NCBI RefSeq assembly: GCF_030161095.1
Contig: NZ_BSPP01000004.1
Location: forward strand, 496,001 to 560,000
Length of the DNA stretch: 64,000 nucleotides
Direction: 5' to 3'
From: Cypionkella aquatica
Lineage (GTDB): Bacteria > Pseudomonadota > Alphaproteobacteria > Rhodobacterales > Rhodobacteraceae
A program made the translations under genes and the position numbers. Below the pieces are notes generated by a model, which searched no databases, was not told the origin of the DNA, and worked only from the letters and a program-made list of their open reading frames with translations. Shown in pieces: positions 9,026-17,045 of the stretch; position 1 is the stretch's first letter, and every line of letters begins with the position of its first letter.

Positions 9026-10044
9026 TCAAAGTTCTTGTCGCAGGTCTTGGCAATATGGGGCTTAGCCATGCTTTGGCCTATCACAACAATCCGGCGTTTC
9101 AGATCGTGGGTCTGGTCAATAGATCCACCCCGAAACTGCCCGCCGACCTGCAATCCTATCCGGTAAGCGCCGATTATGCCGAGGCTTTGGCCCGTCTGAA
9201 GCCGAATCTGGTCTGCGTCGCCACCTATTCTGACAGCCACGCAGATTACGCCTGCACCGCGATGGATGCGGGGGCGGATGTCTTTGTCGAAAAGCCGCTT
9301 GCCACCACGGTTGCCGATGCGCGGCGGGTGCAGGCCAAGGCGCTGGAAACTGGGCGCAAAGTGGTGGTCGGCTACATTCTGCGCCATCATCCCAGCTGGA
9401 TCCGCCTGATCGAGGAAGCCCGCGCTTTGGGCGGCCCCTATGTGTTCCGGCTGAACCTAAACCAACAATCCTCGGGGCCAACCTGGGATGTGCATAAGGC
9501 ACTGATGCAGACCACGCCGCCGATCGTCGATTGCGGCGTGCATTATGTTGACGTGATGTGCCAGATCACCGATGCAAAGCCGGTCGAAGTGCGCGGCATG
9601 GGTCTGCGGCTGTCCAATGAAATCGCCGCTGATATGTATAACTACGGCCATTTTCAGGTGATCTTTGCCGATGGCAGCCTCGGCTGGTACGAGGCAGGCT
9701 GGGGCCCGATGATGTCGGACACTGCGTTTTTCGTCAAAGATGTGGTCAGCCCGAATGGCGCAGTGTCGATCCGCATGCCGGACTCGGCGCGCTCGGATGA
9801 TATCGACACCCACACCAAAACCTCGCTGTTGCGGGTGCATAAAGTGGCCTCGGGCGATACCGATATTTCGATGGCGGATGAACCCGGCCATCAACAGCTG
9901 TGCGACCGCGAGCAAGCCTATGTTGCCCGCGCCATCACCGAAAACCTTGATCTGACCCGACATATGCAAGACGCGGTTCAATCGCTGGCCATCTGCCTTG
10001 CGGCGGATGAAAGCGTGCGGTCCGGCCAGCCTGTGAAACTTTAG
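9022..10044 (+). CDS. Gfo/Idh/MocA-family oxidoreductase
   Basis: NAD(P)-dependent sugar dehydrogenase family, 340 residues. The Rossmann fold starts VLVAGLGNMG (residues 4-13), and the family EKP motif appears as VEKPLATT near residue 92. The ATG at 9022 overlaps the permease stop; the reading frame extends further upstream, but that part is inside the permease. Its place between permease and ATPase shows that the imported sugar, or a side product, is oxidised or epimerised. An anhydro- or lactyl-sugar is possible, but the substrate cannot be read from sequence. Confidence 0.87.
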   Translation: MIKVLVAGLGNMGLSHALAYHNNPAFQIVGLVNRSTPKLPADLQSYPVSADYAEALARLKPNLVCVATYSDSHADYACTAMDAGADVFVEKPLATTVADARRVQAKALETGRKVVVGYILRHHPSWIRLIEEARALGGPYVFRLNLNQQSSGPTWDVHKALMQTTPPIVDCGVHYVDVMCQITDAKPVEVRGMGLRLSNEIAADMYNYGHFQVIFADGSLGWYEAGWGPMMSDTAFFVKDVVSPNGAVSIRMPDSARSDDIDTHTKTSLLRVHKVASGDTDISMADEPGHQQLCDREQAYVARAITENLDLTRHMQDAVQSLAICLAADESVRSGQPVKL

Positions 10045-10053
10045 GAGCCTGCG

Positions 10054-11052
10054 ATGGGTGCGCTGACATTAAGCAATGTAACGAAATCCTTCGGCACCAC
10101 CGATGTGATCAAAGGCGTCGATCTGCAGGTCGAAGATGGCGAGTTCTGCGTGTTTGTCGGTCCATCAGGCTGCGGCAAATCCACCTTGTTGCGAATGATT
10201 GCCGGGCTGGAAGATTGCACAGGCGGCGAAATCGCCATTGACGGCAAACGGGTGAACGAAGTCGCCCCCGCCAAGCGCGAACTGGCAATGGTGTTCCAAT
10301 CCTACGCGCTTTATCCGCATCTGACCGTGCGCGACAATATGGGGCTGGCCCTGAAACAGGCGGGTGTGTCCAAGCCCGACATCACCAAAGCCACGGATCG
10401 CGCCGCAGATATGCTGTCGCTTGGGCCGCTGCTGGATCGTCGCCCGGCAGAGCTGTCTGGCGGGCAGCGCCAGCGCGTCGCCATCGGTCGCGCCATCGTG
10501 CGCACGCCAAAACTGTTCCTGTTCGACGAGCCTTTGTCCAACCTTGACGCCGCCTTGCGAGTCGCCACGCGCATTGAGATCGCGCGCTTGCACCGCGACC
10601 TTGCCGCCACGATGATCTATGTGACCCATGATCAGATCGAGGCGATGACCCTTGCCGACCGGATCGTGGTTCTGCGCGCAGGCCGGGTGGAACAGGTCGG
10701 CGCCCCGATGGAGCTGTATAATGATCCGGCGAATACCTTTGTTGCGGGCTTTATCGGCTCGCCGCAGATGAACTTCCTGAAGGCGGGGGCCTTGGGGATG
10801 CGGTCTGACACAATGGGCGTGCGGCCTGAACATCTGGCCTTGTCCCGCGAGGCGGGGCAGATGCCCGGCACAGTGTCGCATGTCGAAAAGCTGGGTGGTG
10901 AGACTTTGGTTTACGTCAATGCCGAAGCGCAGGGCCTGCTGACCGTGCGGCTGTTTGGCGAACATAATTTCAATGTCGGTGAAGCCGTCCACATCACCCC
11001 AGACGCCAGCCGCGCCTTCCATTTCGACGCAAACGGGCAGCGGCTGCGCTAG
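10054..11052 (+). CDS. Sugar ABC transporter ATP-binding protein (UgpC/MalK type)
   Basis: Nucleotide-binding subunit, 332 residues. Walker A is GPSGCGKST (about 37-45), the signature is LSGGQRQR, and Walker B is [12 protein letters not shown], followed by the H-loop VTHDQIEAM and a TOBE domain at the C-terminus that carries the conserved VRPEHL segment. Last gene of the murQ-transporter operon. It completes a full importer with the preceding binding protein and permeases. Confidence 0.94.
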   Translation: MGALTLSNVTKSFGTTDVIKGVDLQVEDGEFCVFVGPSGCGKSTLLRMIAGLEDCTGGEIAIDGKRVNEVAPAKRELAMVFQSYALYPHLTVRDNMGLALKQAGVSKPDITKATDRAADMLSLGPLLDRRPAELSGGQRQRVAIGRAIVRTPKLFLFDEPLSNLDAALRVATRIEIARLHRDLAATMIYVTHDQIEAMTLADRIVVLRAGRVEQVGAPMELYNDPANTFVAGFIGSPQMNFLKAGALGMRSDTMGVRPEHLALSREAGQMPGTVSHVEKLGGETLVYVNAEAQGLLTVRLFGEHNFNVGEAVHITPDASRAFHFDANGQRLR

Positions 11053-11058
11053 ATATAT

Positions 11059-11081
11059 GCGCCGCCACCGTCTGGCGGCGC
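11059..11081. terminator. Bidirectional hairpin between ABC ATPase and nrsF
   Basis: A 9-bp perfect stem (GCGCCGCCA / TGGCGGCGC) lies in the 28-bp convergent gap and just reaches the nrsF stop. There is no long T-run on either side, so termination would be inefficient or Rho-assisted. Confidence 0.5.
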
Positions 11082-11719
11082 TACCACTGCAACACGCGCC
11101 GCCCGACAATTGCGCCGACCACGGTGACGATCAGTATGGCAACGCCATACCACGTCACGAAAAACAGCGGGTTGTCGCGGGTGCAAAACAGCGAATAGCC
11201 CGCGGTGACGCCGCTGGCGGCAGTCAGCCCTACCAAAGCCCCCGACAGCTGCGGCGCGGTGCTGGCCCCTTGCCGCGCCAGCATCAACAACCCCACCAAC
11301 GGCACAATCGACAGCATCAGGATCGAGCCGAGACACTCCGTTAACGAAAACGTCCCAACCTCGGCAAAGCGGGCCTGCGGCGCGCGCGAAATGAACGCGC
11401 CCGCCCACAGCAGCAGTGCCACCGCCACCGGGGCCGCATAGCCATAGCCCGCACGGCCAATCCGCGCCTCGGGCCGGATCAGCCGCAACAACAGCACCAG
11501 CGAAAGCCCGCAGATGCCCAGCGGCAGCAGGGTTTTCAGTATAACCACCGGGTTCGACCAAGCCGACATCAAGCCGCGCCGCATGCCGAACTCAGCCAGA
11601 AAAAGCGCAACCGGCACCAGCATTGCCAGGGTCGCAATCGCCGCCAACCGTCTTTGCCGCAGCGGCGCACGCACCGGGCTGCCCGAAAGCTGGATGATCA
11701 GATCGTCGGTCTTGCTCAT
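11081..11719 (-). CDS. nrsF: NrsF-type (DUF1109) membrane anti-sigma factor
   Basis: Inner-membrane protein of 212 residues with six hydrophobic helices after a short polar N-terminus that would hold the sigma factor. DUF1109 proteins (NrsF in Caulobacter and Azospira, OsrA in Bradyrhizobium) release their ECF sigma when periplasm-facing cysteines are oxidised. Three cysteines are present: C70, C129 and C179. The C129/C179 pair has the 50-residue spacing of the Caulobacter sensing pair, as I recall it. It overlaps the sigma gene by 4 bases. Sensing of hypochlorite or ROS is inferred from the family and the methionine-repair neighbours. Confidence 0.88.
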   Translation of the reverse strand: MSKTDDLIIQLSGSPVRAPLRQRRLAAIATLAMLVPVALFLAEFGMRRGLMSAWSNPVVILKTLLPLGICGLSLVLLLRLIRPEARIGRAGYGYAAPVAVALLLWAGAFISRAPQARFAEVGTFSLTECLGSILMLSIVPLVGLLMLARQGASTAPQLSGALVGLTAASGVTAGYSLFCTRDNPLFFVTWYGVAILIVTVVGAIVGRRVLQW

Positions 11720-12267
11720 GGTTCGCCCCTGCGGCCCAACTGGGCCATCCGTTTCATCGACCGGTGCAACATCACCCGCAGATTTCCGGGGCTGATCTGC
11801 AACCGCGCACTGACATCGGCCTGCGCCTCGTCCCGAAGCACCAACGCGCGCACCACCTCGGCCGAGCGAGGGTCAAGCTGCCCCAACAGGTGATCCACCT
11901 CGGCCCGGTCATCACGCGCCGCCAGAGGATCGGCGGCCTGCTCGGCGGCCAACACATCAGCATAATCCTCGATCGGCAGATGCACCGCCACACCACGCTT
12001 GCGGTAAGCGTCGATGATTTTATAGCGGGTGATCGCATACAACCAAGGTCGCACCGGCTGGCCCGGATCCCAAGTCTGGCGTTTGCGGTGAATGGCAAGC
12101 AGAACGTCCTGCACAATATCCTCGTGTTGGTCAGGGGCAAGGCTGCGGCTGCGCGCGCGCACAATGCCCCGGATTATAGGGGTAACCGCCCGCAAAAACT
12201 GGGCGTAGGCTTGCCTGTCATCGACATTCGCCGCCAACAACAGCGTGGCCAAAGCATCTTCGGTCAC
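11716..12267 (-). CDS. sigF: ECF RNA polymerase sigma factor (SigF/EcfF group)
   Basis: A 183-residue ECF sigma. Region 2 includes DIVQDVLLAIHRKRQTWDPG and PWLYAITRYKIIDAYRKRG; region 4 has the helix-turn-helix around DVSARLQISPGNLRVMLHRS. I chose the GTG at 12267 because AAGGA lies eight bases upstream and the length is then normal; the open frame to 12498 runs through the promoter region. The gene is followed by its DUF1109 anti-sigma. It is preceded by its own GTAACA-N16-CGAA promoter, matching the SigF consensus I recall (GTAACC-N16-CGAA), so it is probably autoregulated. Confidence 0.88.
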   Translation of the reverse strand: MTEDALATLLLAANVDDRQAYAQFLRAVTPIIRGIVRARSRSLAPDQHEDIVQDVLLAIHRKRQTWDPGQPVRPWLYAITRYKIIDAYRKRGVAVHLPIEDYADVLAAEQAADPLAARDDRAEVDHLLGQLDPRSAEVVRALVLRDEAQADVSARLQISPGNLRVMLHRSMKRMAQLGRRGEP

Positions 12268-12285
12268 ATGCACGTCCTTTGTCCC

Positions 12286-12311
12286 TTCGCGGCTTTGGGG
12301 TGGATTGTTAC
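12286..12311 (-). promoter_or_regulatory. Probable SigF-dependent promoter of sigF-nrsF
   Basis: On the minus strand GTAACA (12311-12306), 16 bases, then CGAA (12289-12286). This lies 18 bases before the GTG start. It is the same motif with the same spacing as the promoter facing msrB. Confidence 0.7.
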
Positions 12312-12428
12312 AAGCGATAGGCGATTTTTGGCAATGACGCCATCGCTGCACATTTTCGCGATCCCCGATTTTGTGACGCTTGCCCGTATGTCGCCCCACA
12401 ATTTTCTGAACACCAAAGCGTGAGCCGC

Positions 12429-12454
12429 GTAACACACGGCCGCCCCCCTGCGAA
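12429..12454 (+). promoter_or_regulatory. Probable SigF-dependent promoter of msrB-ccdA operon
   Basis: GTAACA (12429-12434), a 16-base spacer, then CGAA (12451-12454), 38 bases before the msrB start. It is identical in both elements and spacing to the divergent sigF promoter, which strongly ties msrB and ccdA to this sigma factor. Confidence 0.7.
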
Positions 12455-12492
12455 TGGACACACCAAGAAGCCAACCAGCAAGGACACCGCCC

Positions 12493-12969
12493 ATGCAACT
12501 CTCACGCCGCTCTGTTCTGACCAGCCTTATCCTTGGGGCCGCCGCTGTGCCGTTCGGCCTGCCAGCCCACGCAAAAACCGGCTTTGCCGTCACGCATACA
12601 GATGCGGAATGGCGCGCCCTGCTGACCCCGGCGCAATACCAAGTGCTGCGGCAAGAAGGCACCGAGCGTGCCTTCAGCAGCCCATTGTTGAAGGAACACC
12701 GCAAGGGCACCTTCGCCTGCGCTGGCTGCGCCTTGCCGCTTTATGACTCAGCGACCAAATATGACAGCGGCACCGGCTGGCCCAGCTTCTGGCAGCCTCT
12801 GAAAAACGCAGTTGGCACCAAGACGGACGCCACGCTGTCCGACACCCGCACCGAGGTGCATTGCAGCCGCTGCGGTGGCCATCTTGGCCATGTTTTCAAC
12901 GATGGGCCCCAGCCAACCGGCCTGCGCTACTGCATGGACGGCGTCGCCATGACATTTCATCCAGCCTGA
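12493..12969 (+). CDS. msrB: Exported peptide-methionine (R)-S-oxide reductase
   Basis: Reduces R-methionine sulfoxide in proteins. It is 158 residues, with an N-terminal twin-arginine-like signal (LSRRSVLTSL, then a hydrophobic stretch to AHA), so it acts outside the cytoplasm. The MsrB domain has the zinc ligands CAGC and CSRC, the GWPSFW substrate loop and the catalytic Cys in LRYCMDG. No resolving Cys is seen in the substrate loop, so direct reduction by a thioredoxin-like partner is likely. The ATG at 12493 follows AAGGA. It is cotranscribed with the CcdA-thioredoxin gene 44 bases downstream. Confidence 0.93.
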   Translation: MQLSRRSVLTSLILGAAAVPFGLPAHAKTGFAVTHTDAEWRALLTPAQYQVLRQEGTERAFSSPLLKEHRKGTFACAGCALPLYDSATKYDSGTGWPSFWQPLKNAVGTKTDATLSDTRTEVHCSRCGGHLGHVFNDGPQPTGLRYCMDGVAMTFHPA

Positions 12970-13013
12970 TCTTGCGGGCCCTCCAAGCACTTCACCCCAA
13001 TAAGGACAGCAAC

Positions 13014-14297
13014 ATGTTACTGCTTTTGCTTAGCTTTCTCGGTGGCATGTTGACCATCGCAAGCCCCTGCATCCTGCCGGTTCTGCCCTTTGTCTTTGCC
13101 AAAGCCGGGCAAAGCTTTGCGAAAAGCACGCTGCCAATGCTGCTTGGCATGGCGATCAGCTTTGCCGCCATCGCCTCGCTTGCCGCCGTCAGTGGCGATT
13201 GGGCGGTCAAGACCAACCAGTATGGCCGGGCCGCCGCCTTGGTGGCGATGGCGGCATTTGGCGCGGCATTGCTGTTTCCGGCCCTGTCGCAGCGGTTGTC
13301 GCGCCCGGTCGTCGCGCTGGGGGCAAAGCTGACAGCAAGCGCCAACAGCAGCACGCAAAAAGGCGGCTCGGTGGTTGCGGGGTCGCTGGTGCTGGGGGTA
13401 GCGACGGGCCTGCTTTGGGCGCCTTGCGCTGGTCCGATGCTTGGCCTGATTTTGACCGGAGCCGCCTTGAATGGCGCAAACCTTGCCACCAGCCTGCTGC
13501 TGTTAAGCTATGCTTTGGGCGCTGCCACCTCACTTGCCCTGGCTTTGCTGGTGGGCGGGCGGGTACTGCGCGCGATGAAACAATCGCTTGGCACGGCGGA
13601 GTGGTTGCGCCGCGGGCTGGGGGCCGCCGTCATTCTGGCGGTCGCAGCCATCGGCCTTGGTGTCGATACCCGCTTTCTGGCGCGGGCATCATTTGCCAGC
13701 ACAGCCGGCCTAGAGCAAAGCCTGCTGGATCGCGTGATCAATCCTGCCGCGTTGACCGCTGAACCGATGTCGGCACCTGCCACGGATAGCCCATTACTGC
13801 AAAACGCGCCAAAGCTTCAAAACATCAACCTGACCCTGCCGGTAGAGCCGACAAAGCCCAATCTGAAAGGTGCCGTGCAGTGGCTGAACTCTGATCCGCT
13901 GACAATGGCCCAGCTGAAAGGCAAGGTGGTGCTGGTCGATTTCTGGACCTTTGGCTGCATCAATTGCCTGAACGCTTTGCCGCATGTCAAAGAATGGGCC
14001 GCGAAATATGCCGATCAGGGGCTGGTTGTCATCGGCGTCCACTCCCCCGAATTCGCCTACGAGAAAGACCCCGAAAACGTCCAGAAAGCCATAGTCGATC
14101 TTGGCATCAACTTTCCCGTGGCACTGGACAACAACTTTACCATTTGGCGTCAGTTCAACAACCGCTACTGGCCCGCGCTGTATTTCATTGATGCCGAGGG
14201 CCAGGTGCGCTTCCACCACTTTGGCGAAGGCGCTTATGACAAGTCCGAACAAGTGATCCAGCACCTGCTTGCCGAACGTGATGCGGCCGCGCCGTAA
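13014..14297 (+). CDS. CcdA (DsbD-like) electron transporter fused to periplasmic thioredoxin domain (DipZ-like)
   Basis: A 427-residue fusion. The N-terminal CcdA/DsbD membrane domain (about 1-230) carries the transport cysteines in ASPCILP (C19) and WAPCAGP (C138). A linker leads to a TlpA-like thioredoxin domain (about 285-425) with the active site FGCINC (C315, C318). It moves reducing power from cytoplasmic thioredoxin to the periplasm. Sitting between exported MsrB and MsrA, it is the obvious reductant for both. The ATG at 13014 follows TAAGGACAG; upstream codons of the frame lie inside msrB. Confidence 0.9.
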   Translation: MLLLLLSFLGGMLTIASPCILPVLPFVFAKAGQSFAKSTLPMLLGMAISFAAIASLAAVSGDWAVKTNQYGRAAALVAMAAFGAALLFPALSQRLSRPVVALGAKLTASANSSTQKGGSVVAGSLVLGVATGLLWAPCAGPMLGLILTGAALNGANLATSLLLLSYALGAATSLALALLVGGRVLRAMKQSLGTAEWLRRGLGAAVILAVAAIGLGVDTRFLARASFASTAGLEQSLLDRVINPAALTAEPMSAPATDSPLLQNAPKLQNINLTLPVEPTKPNLKGAVQWLNSDPLTMAQLKGKVVLVDFWTFGCINCLNALPHVKEWAAKYADQGLVVIGVHSPEFAYEKDPENVQKAIVDLGINFPVALDNNFTIWRQFNNRYWPALYFIDAEGQVRFHHFGEGAYDKSEQVIQHLLAERDAAAP

Positions 14298-14391
14298 CGC
14301 CAAAGCCTGATCCACGGCCCGCTGATTTGATCTGACCCATCCCGCGCTACCTGTAATTCATACCCATCCACGTTTCCTGAAAGGCAACGCC

Positions 14392-15123
14392 ATGCAACAG
14401 ACCTTCACTTCGCCGGAACCCACAGCGCCCCGCCGCAGATTGACCACAGCACTGGCCCTGATCGCCTTGCTTGGGGGTGGCGCGATACTGCTGCCCACCA
14501 CCGCCAGCTTTGCGGGTGAGGGCGTCCTGATCCCCGCCCCGGCGCTGGATCAACCCGCCAGCACTGGCACCCAGACCGCAATCTTTGCGGGTGGCTGCTT
14601 TTGGGGCGTGCAAGGCGTGTTCCAGCATGTCGATGGTGTGATCAGCGCCACCTCGGGCTATACGGGCGGCGCAGATGGAAGCCCCAATTATGAAAGTGTC
14701 AGCGCAGGCAGCACTGGCCATGCCGAGGCGGTGAAAATCGTCTATGACCCGTCGAAAGTCAGCTACGGCGATCTGCTGCACATCTTCTTTTCGGTCGTCG
14801 CCGATCCGACCACGCTGAACTATCAGGGGCCCGATCACGGCACGCAATACCGCACCGCGATTTTCCCAACCAATGCGGCGCAAGCCAAAATCACCAAAGC
14901 TTATATCGCCCAGCTGAACGCAGCCAAAGTGTTCCCCGCCGCTATCGTCACCACGATTGAACCGCAGGCGAAATTCTTCGTCGCCGAAGACTACCATCAG
15001 GATTTTCTGACCCAGAACCCGACCTATCCCTATATCGTCATCAATGATCTGCCAAAGGTCGCAGACCTGAAGGTGATGTTCCCGGATGATTACCGCAAAA
15101 AGCCCGTGCTGGTGATGAACTAG
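14392..15123 (+). CDS. msrA: Exported peptide-methionine (S)-S-oxide reductase
   Basis: Reduces S-methionine sulfoxide. It is 243 residues. The first 45 are Arg-rich and then hydrophobic, ending TASFAGEG, so it is a signal peptide or anchor and the enzyme is periplasmic. The catalytic motif GGCFWG holds C69, which is the only cysteine in the protein; the usual C-terminal resolving cysteines are missing. Such a one-Cys MsrA must be reduced directly, consistent with the neighbouring CcdA-thioredoxin. The 94-base gap from ccdA contains no clear SigF motif, so read-through or another promoter is possible. Confidence 0.93.
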   Translation: MQQTFTSPEPTAPRRRLTTALALIALLGGGAILLPTTASFAGEGVLIPAPALDQPASTGTQTAIFAGGCFWGVQGVFQHVDGVISATSGYTGGADGSPNYESVSAGSTGHAEAVKIVYDPSKVSYGDLLHIFFSVVADPTTLNYQGPDHGTQYRTAIFPTNAAQAKITKAYIAQLNAAKVFPAAIVTTIEPQAKFFVAEDYHQDFLTQNPTYPYIVINDLPKVADLKVMFPDDYRKKPVLVMN

Positions 15124-15221
15124 CGCCCAGCGCCCGCAACGCCTGAACCACGGTGCCGCCCTCCCTCTGGCGCCGTGGTGCAGACAAATCCCGAAATTCA
15201 GCGCAGATGGCCGGTATCCCG

Positions 15222-16199
15222 ATGGAAATGCACCAGATCAAATACTTTCTGGCCGTGACGCGGACGCTGAATTTCACCCGCGCCGCAGATCAATGTAATG
15301 TCACCCAGCCTTCGCTGACCCGCGCTATTCAAAAGCTTGAGGATGAATTTGGCGGCTTTCTGTTCAACCGGGAACGCGCGCTGACGCATCTGACCGAACT
15401 GGGCCGCATGGTGCTGCCGCACCTTGAACAAACCTACGAAGCCGCAGAGGCCGCGACCTCGCTCGCCAGCAGCATCGGTCGGGCCGAGGTGACGCCCTTG
15501 GTGATCGGCGTGGCCGACGGTCTGCACCTGCCGATGTTGGACGAGATTCTGGCCGCGTTGTCGCACAGCCTGCCAGCGTTGACACTGGATCTGCGCAACG
15601 GCAGTGCTGCGCACCTGCTCGATCTCGCGTTGAAAGGCAACACAGATCTGCTGATCACCGCCTTGCCCGATCAACCGCATGATCGGCTGGAAACTTGGCC
15701 GCTGTTCACCCAGCCCTACGGCGTCGCGATCCGCGCCGATCACAGGCATGCGCGCGCTCCCGCCATTTCCATCGCGGAACTGGCAGCCGAGCCTTGGATC
15801 GACAGCGAAGATGCAGGCACCGCACTTTTGCGCAATGCCGCCGCCAGCCTTGGCTTGGCACCACTGTTTCGCCACCGCGCCGCCTGCCGCAATCAGATCC
15901 TGCGACTGGTGGCTTTGGGTCTGGGCCATGCGATCGTGCCTTTGGGCACCACCGCCCCTGGCATCAAAACCCTTGCGATCAAAGACCATCCCCTGCACCA
16001 AAATGTGGTGATGGCTGCAGTGTCAGGCAGGCGTCGAGGCCGTGCCGCTGATGCCTTTCTGCGCGCCGCCCGCGCATGCAACTGGCAATCGGATCAGCCA
16101 TGCCCTGAAACCACGCAGTCTGAAACCGCGCTGCCCGATCAGCTGCGCCTTGTCAGGCCGTACAGCGCGCTTAGCACTGCCGCAGGTGCTGCGCGCTGA
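15222..16199 (+). CDS. LysR-family transcriptional regulator
   Basis: A 325-residue LTTR. The N-terminal helix-turn-helix includes MHQIKYFLAVTRTLNFTRAA and VTQPSLTRAIQKLE, followed by a periplasmic-binding-protein-like effector domain. The start is uncertain: ATGs at 15207, 15222 and 15228 have weak ribosome sites, and I chose 15222. It carries a roughly 35-residue tail beyond the usual family end and overlaps the 3' end of the convergent peroxiredoxin gene by 61 bases. LysR proteins near peroxide genes are often OxyR-like, but I do not see a clear OxyR Cys pair. The target is unknown. Confidence 0.85.
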   Translation: MEMHQIKYFLAVTRTLNFTRAADQCNVTQPSLTRAIQKLEDEFGGFLFNRERALTHLTELGRMVLPHLEQTYEAAEAATSLASSIGRAEVTPLVIGVADGLHLPMLDEILAALSHSLPALTLDLRNGSAAHLLDLALKGNTDLLITALPDQPHDRLETWPLFTQPYGVAIRADHRHARAPAISIAELAAEPWIDSEDAGTALLRNAAASLGLAPLFRHRAACRNQILRLVALGLGHAIVPLGTTAPGIKTLAIKDHPLHQNVVMAAVSGRRRGRAADAFLRAARACNWQSDQPCPETTQSETALPDQLRLVRPYSALSTAAGAAR

Positions 16200-16804
16200 C
16201 GAAAATCCGGCTCGACAAAGGCGAAATGCACCTGTCTGGCTCCGTCAAGCACAAAGGTCGCAGGTGTCGGCAACAGACCAGTCGCGCATCCATACGCCTG
16301 TGCCAAATCAAACCCATCGCGGCGATATTGCTGCAACACCGACAGCCCCACCGGAAATGCCAAACCATAGCGAAGTGCCACGCCCAGATCGGGGTCGCAC
16401 AGCACAGTCACCCCCTGCCCCGCAATCTGCGCCAATCCAGCCAATCGCCCGCCAGTCTCGGGCGTGACAATGATCAGTCGCCCGCCTGCCGCAATCAGCG
16501 CATCGCGGTTTTCTGACCACGCCCGCACCTCCTCTGCGCAAAACGGGCACCAACTGCCGCGGTTGAAGCTCAGCACCGCTGGCCCCTCGGCCAACAGATC
16601 AGTCAGACGCTGCAACCGCCCCTTTGGATCGGGCAGCGCAAAATCAGCGGCAACATCGCCCAGCGCAGGCGCACCCGCCATCGCATCCGACGCCCGCAAC
16701 CGCTCGATCAGTGCCTCATAGCCAGCGGCATCCGTGCCCAAACTTGCCCCCGGTTGATCCCGACAAGCCGCCAGCCGCACGATATGATCCGCAGAATTTT
16801 CCAT
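16139..16804 (-). CDS. Peroxiredoxin-like (AhpC/TSA/redoxin) protein
   Basis: A thioredoxin-fold protein of 221 residues. The active-site region is NRGSWCPFCAEEVRAW with C86 and C89; the sequence resembles the PRX-like2/redoxin group that reduces peroxides. No signal peptide, so it should be cytoplasmic. I chose the ATG at 16804 (MENSADH), because the longer open frame to 17542 runs antisense through the methionine-repeat gene and is an artefact of its repeat codons. It is convergent with, and overlaps, the LysR gene. Location inside the methionine-repair island suggests a peroxide or hypochlorite role. Confidence 0.82.
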   Translation of the reverse strand: MENSADHIVRLAACRDQPGASLGTDAAGYEALIERLRASDAMAGAPALGDVAADFALPDPKGRLQRLTDLLAEGPAVLSFNRGSWCPFCAEEVRAWSENRDALIAAGGRLIIVTPETGGRLAGLAQIAGQGVTVLCDPDLGVALRYGLAFPVGLSVLQQYRRDGFDLAQAYGCATGLLPTPATFVLDGARQVHFAFVEPDFRQRAAPAAVLSALYGLTRRS

Positions 16805-17045
16805 CCCGCGATCATTCCGCAAATCCGCCGTCCGCGAAAGACCGCAATCCGCATGTGTTTCATGCACGCAAAGCATGGCCCGTGCCAATTCATAGCCAGC
16901 AGGCATCGAAAACATAGGCAGGTGGCATTTTATATCCAGACGAACATCGGTCACCTTTAACGTAATCGGTCCACAACAGGATCGGTGCACCACTCCGGGC
17001 CTGCTGCCAATACCGGCGCTGCCCGCCCCAAATTGGAGATTTCTG
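16805..17045. other. Divergent intergenic region, peroxiredoxin / methionine-repeat gene
   Basis: A 241-base spacer that should contain promoters for both genes. GTAATC at 16962-16967 resembles the -35 of the SigF promoters, but the CGAA element is not present at the right spacing (GGTG at N16, CGGT at N15). TTGGAG precedes the methionine-repeat start. No coding frame here looks real. Confidence 0.5.

Noticed and set aside
16962-16987. SigF promoter for the methionine-repeat gene
   Set aside because: GTAATC is present, but CGAA is replaced by GGTG at the correct spacing, so I list it only as a weak resemblance.
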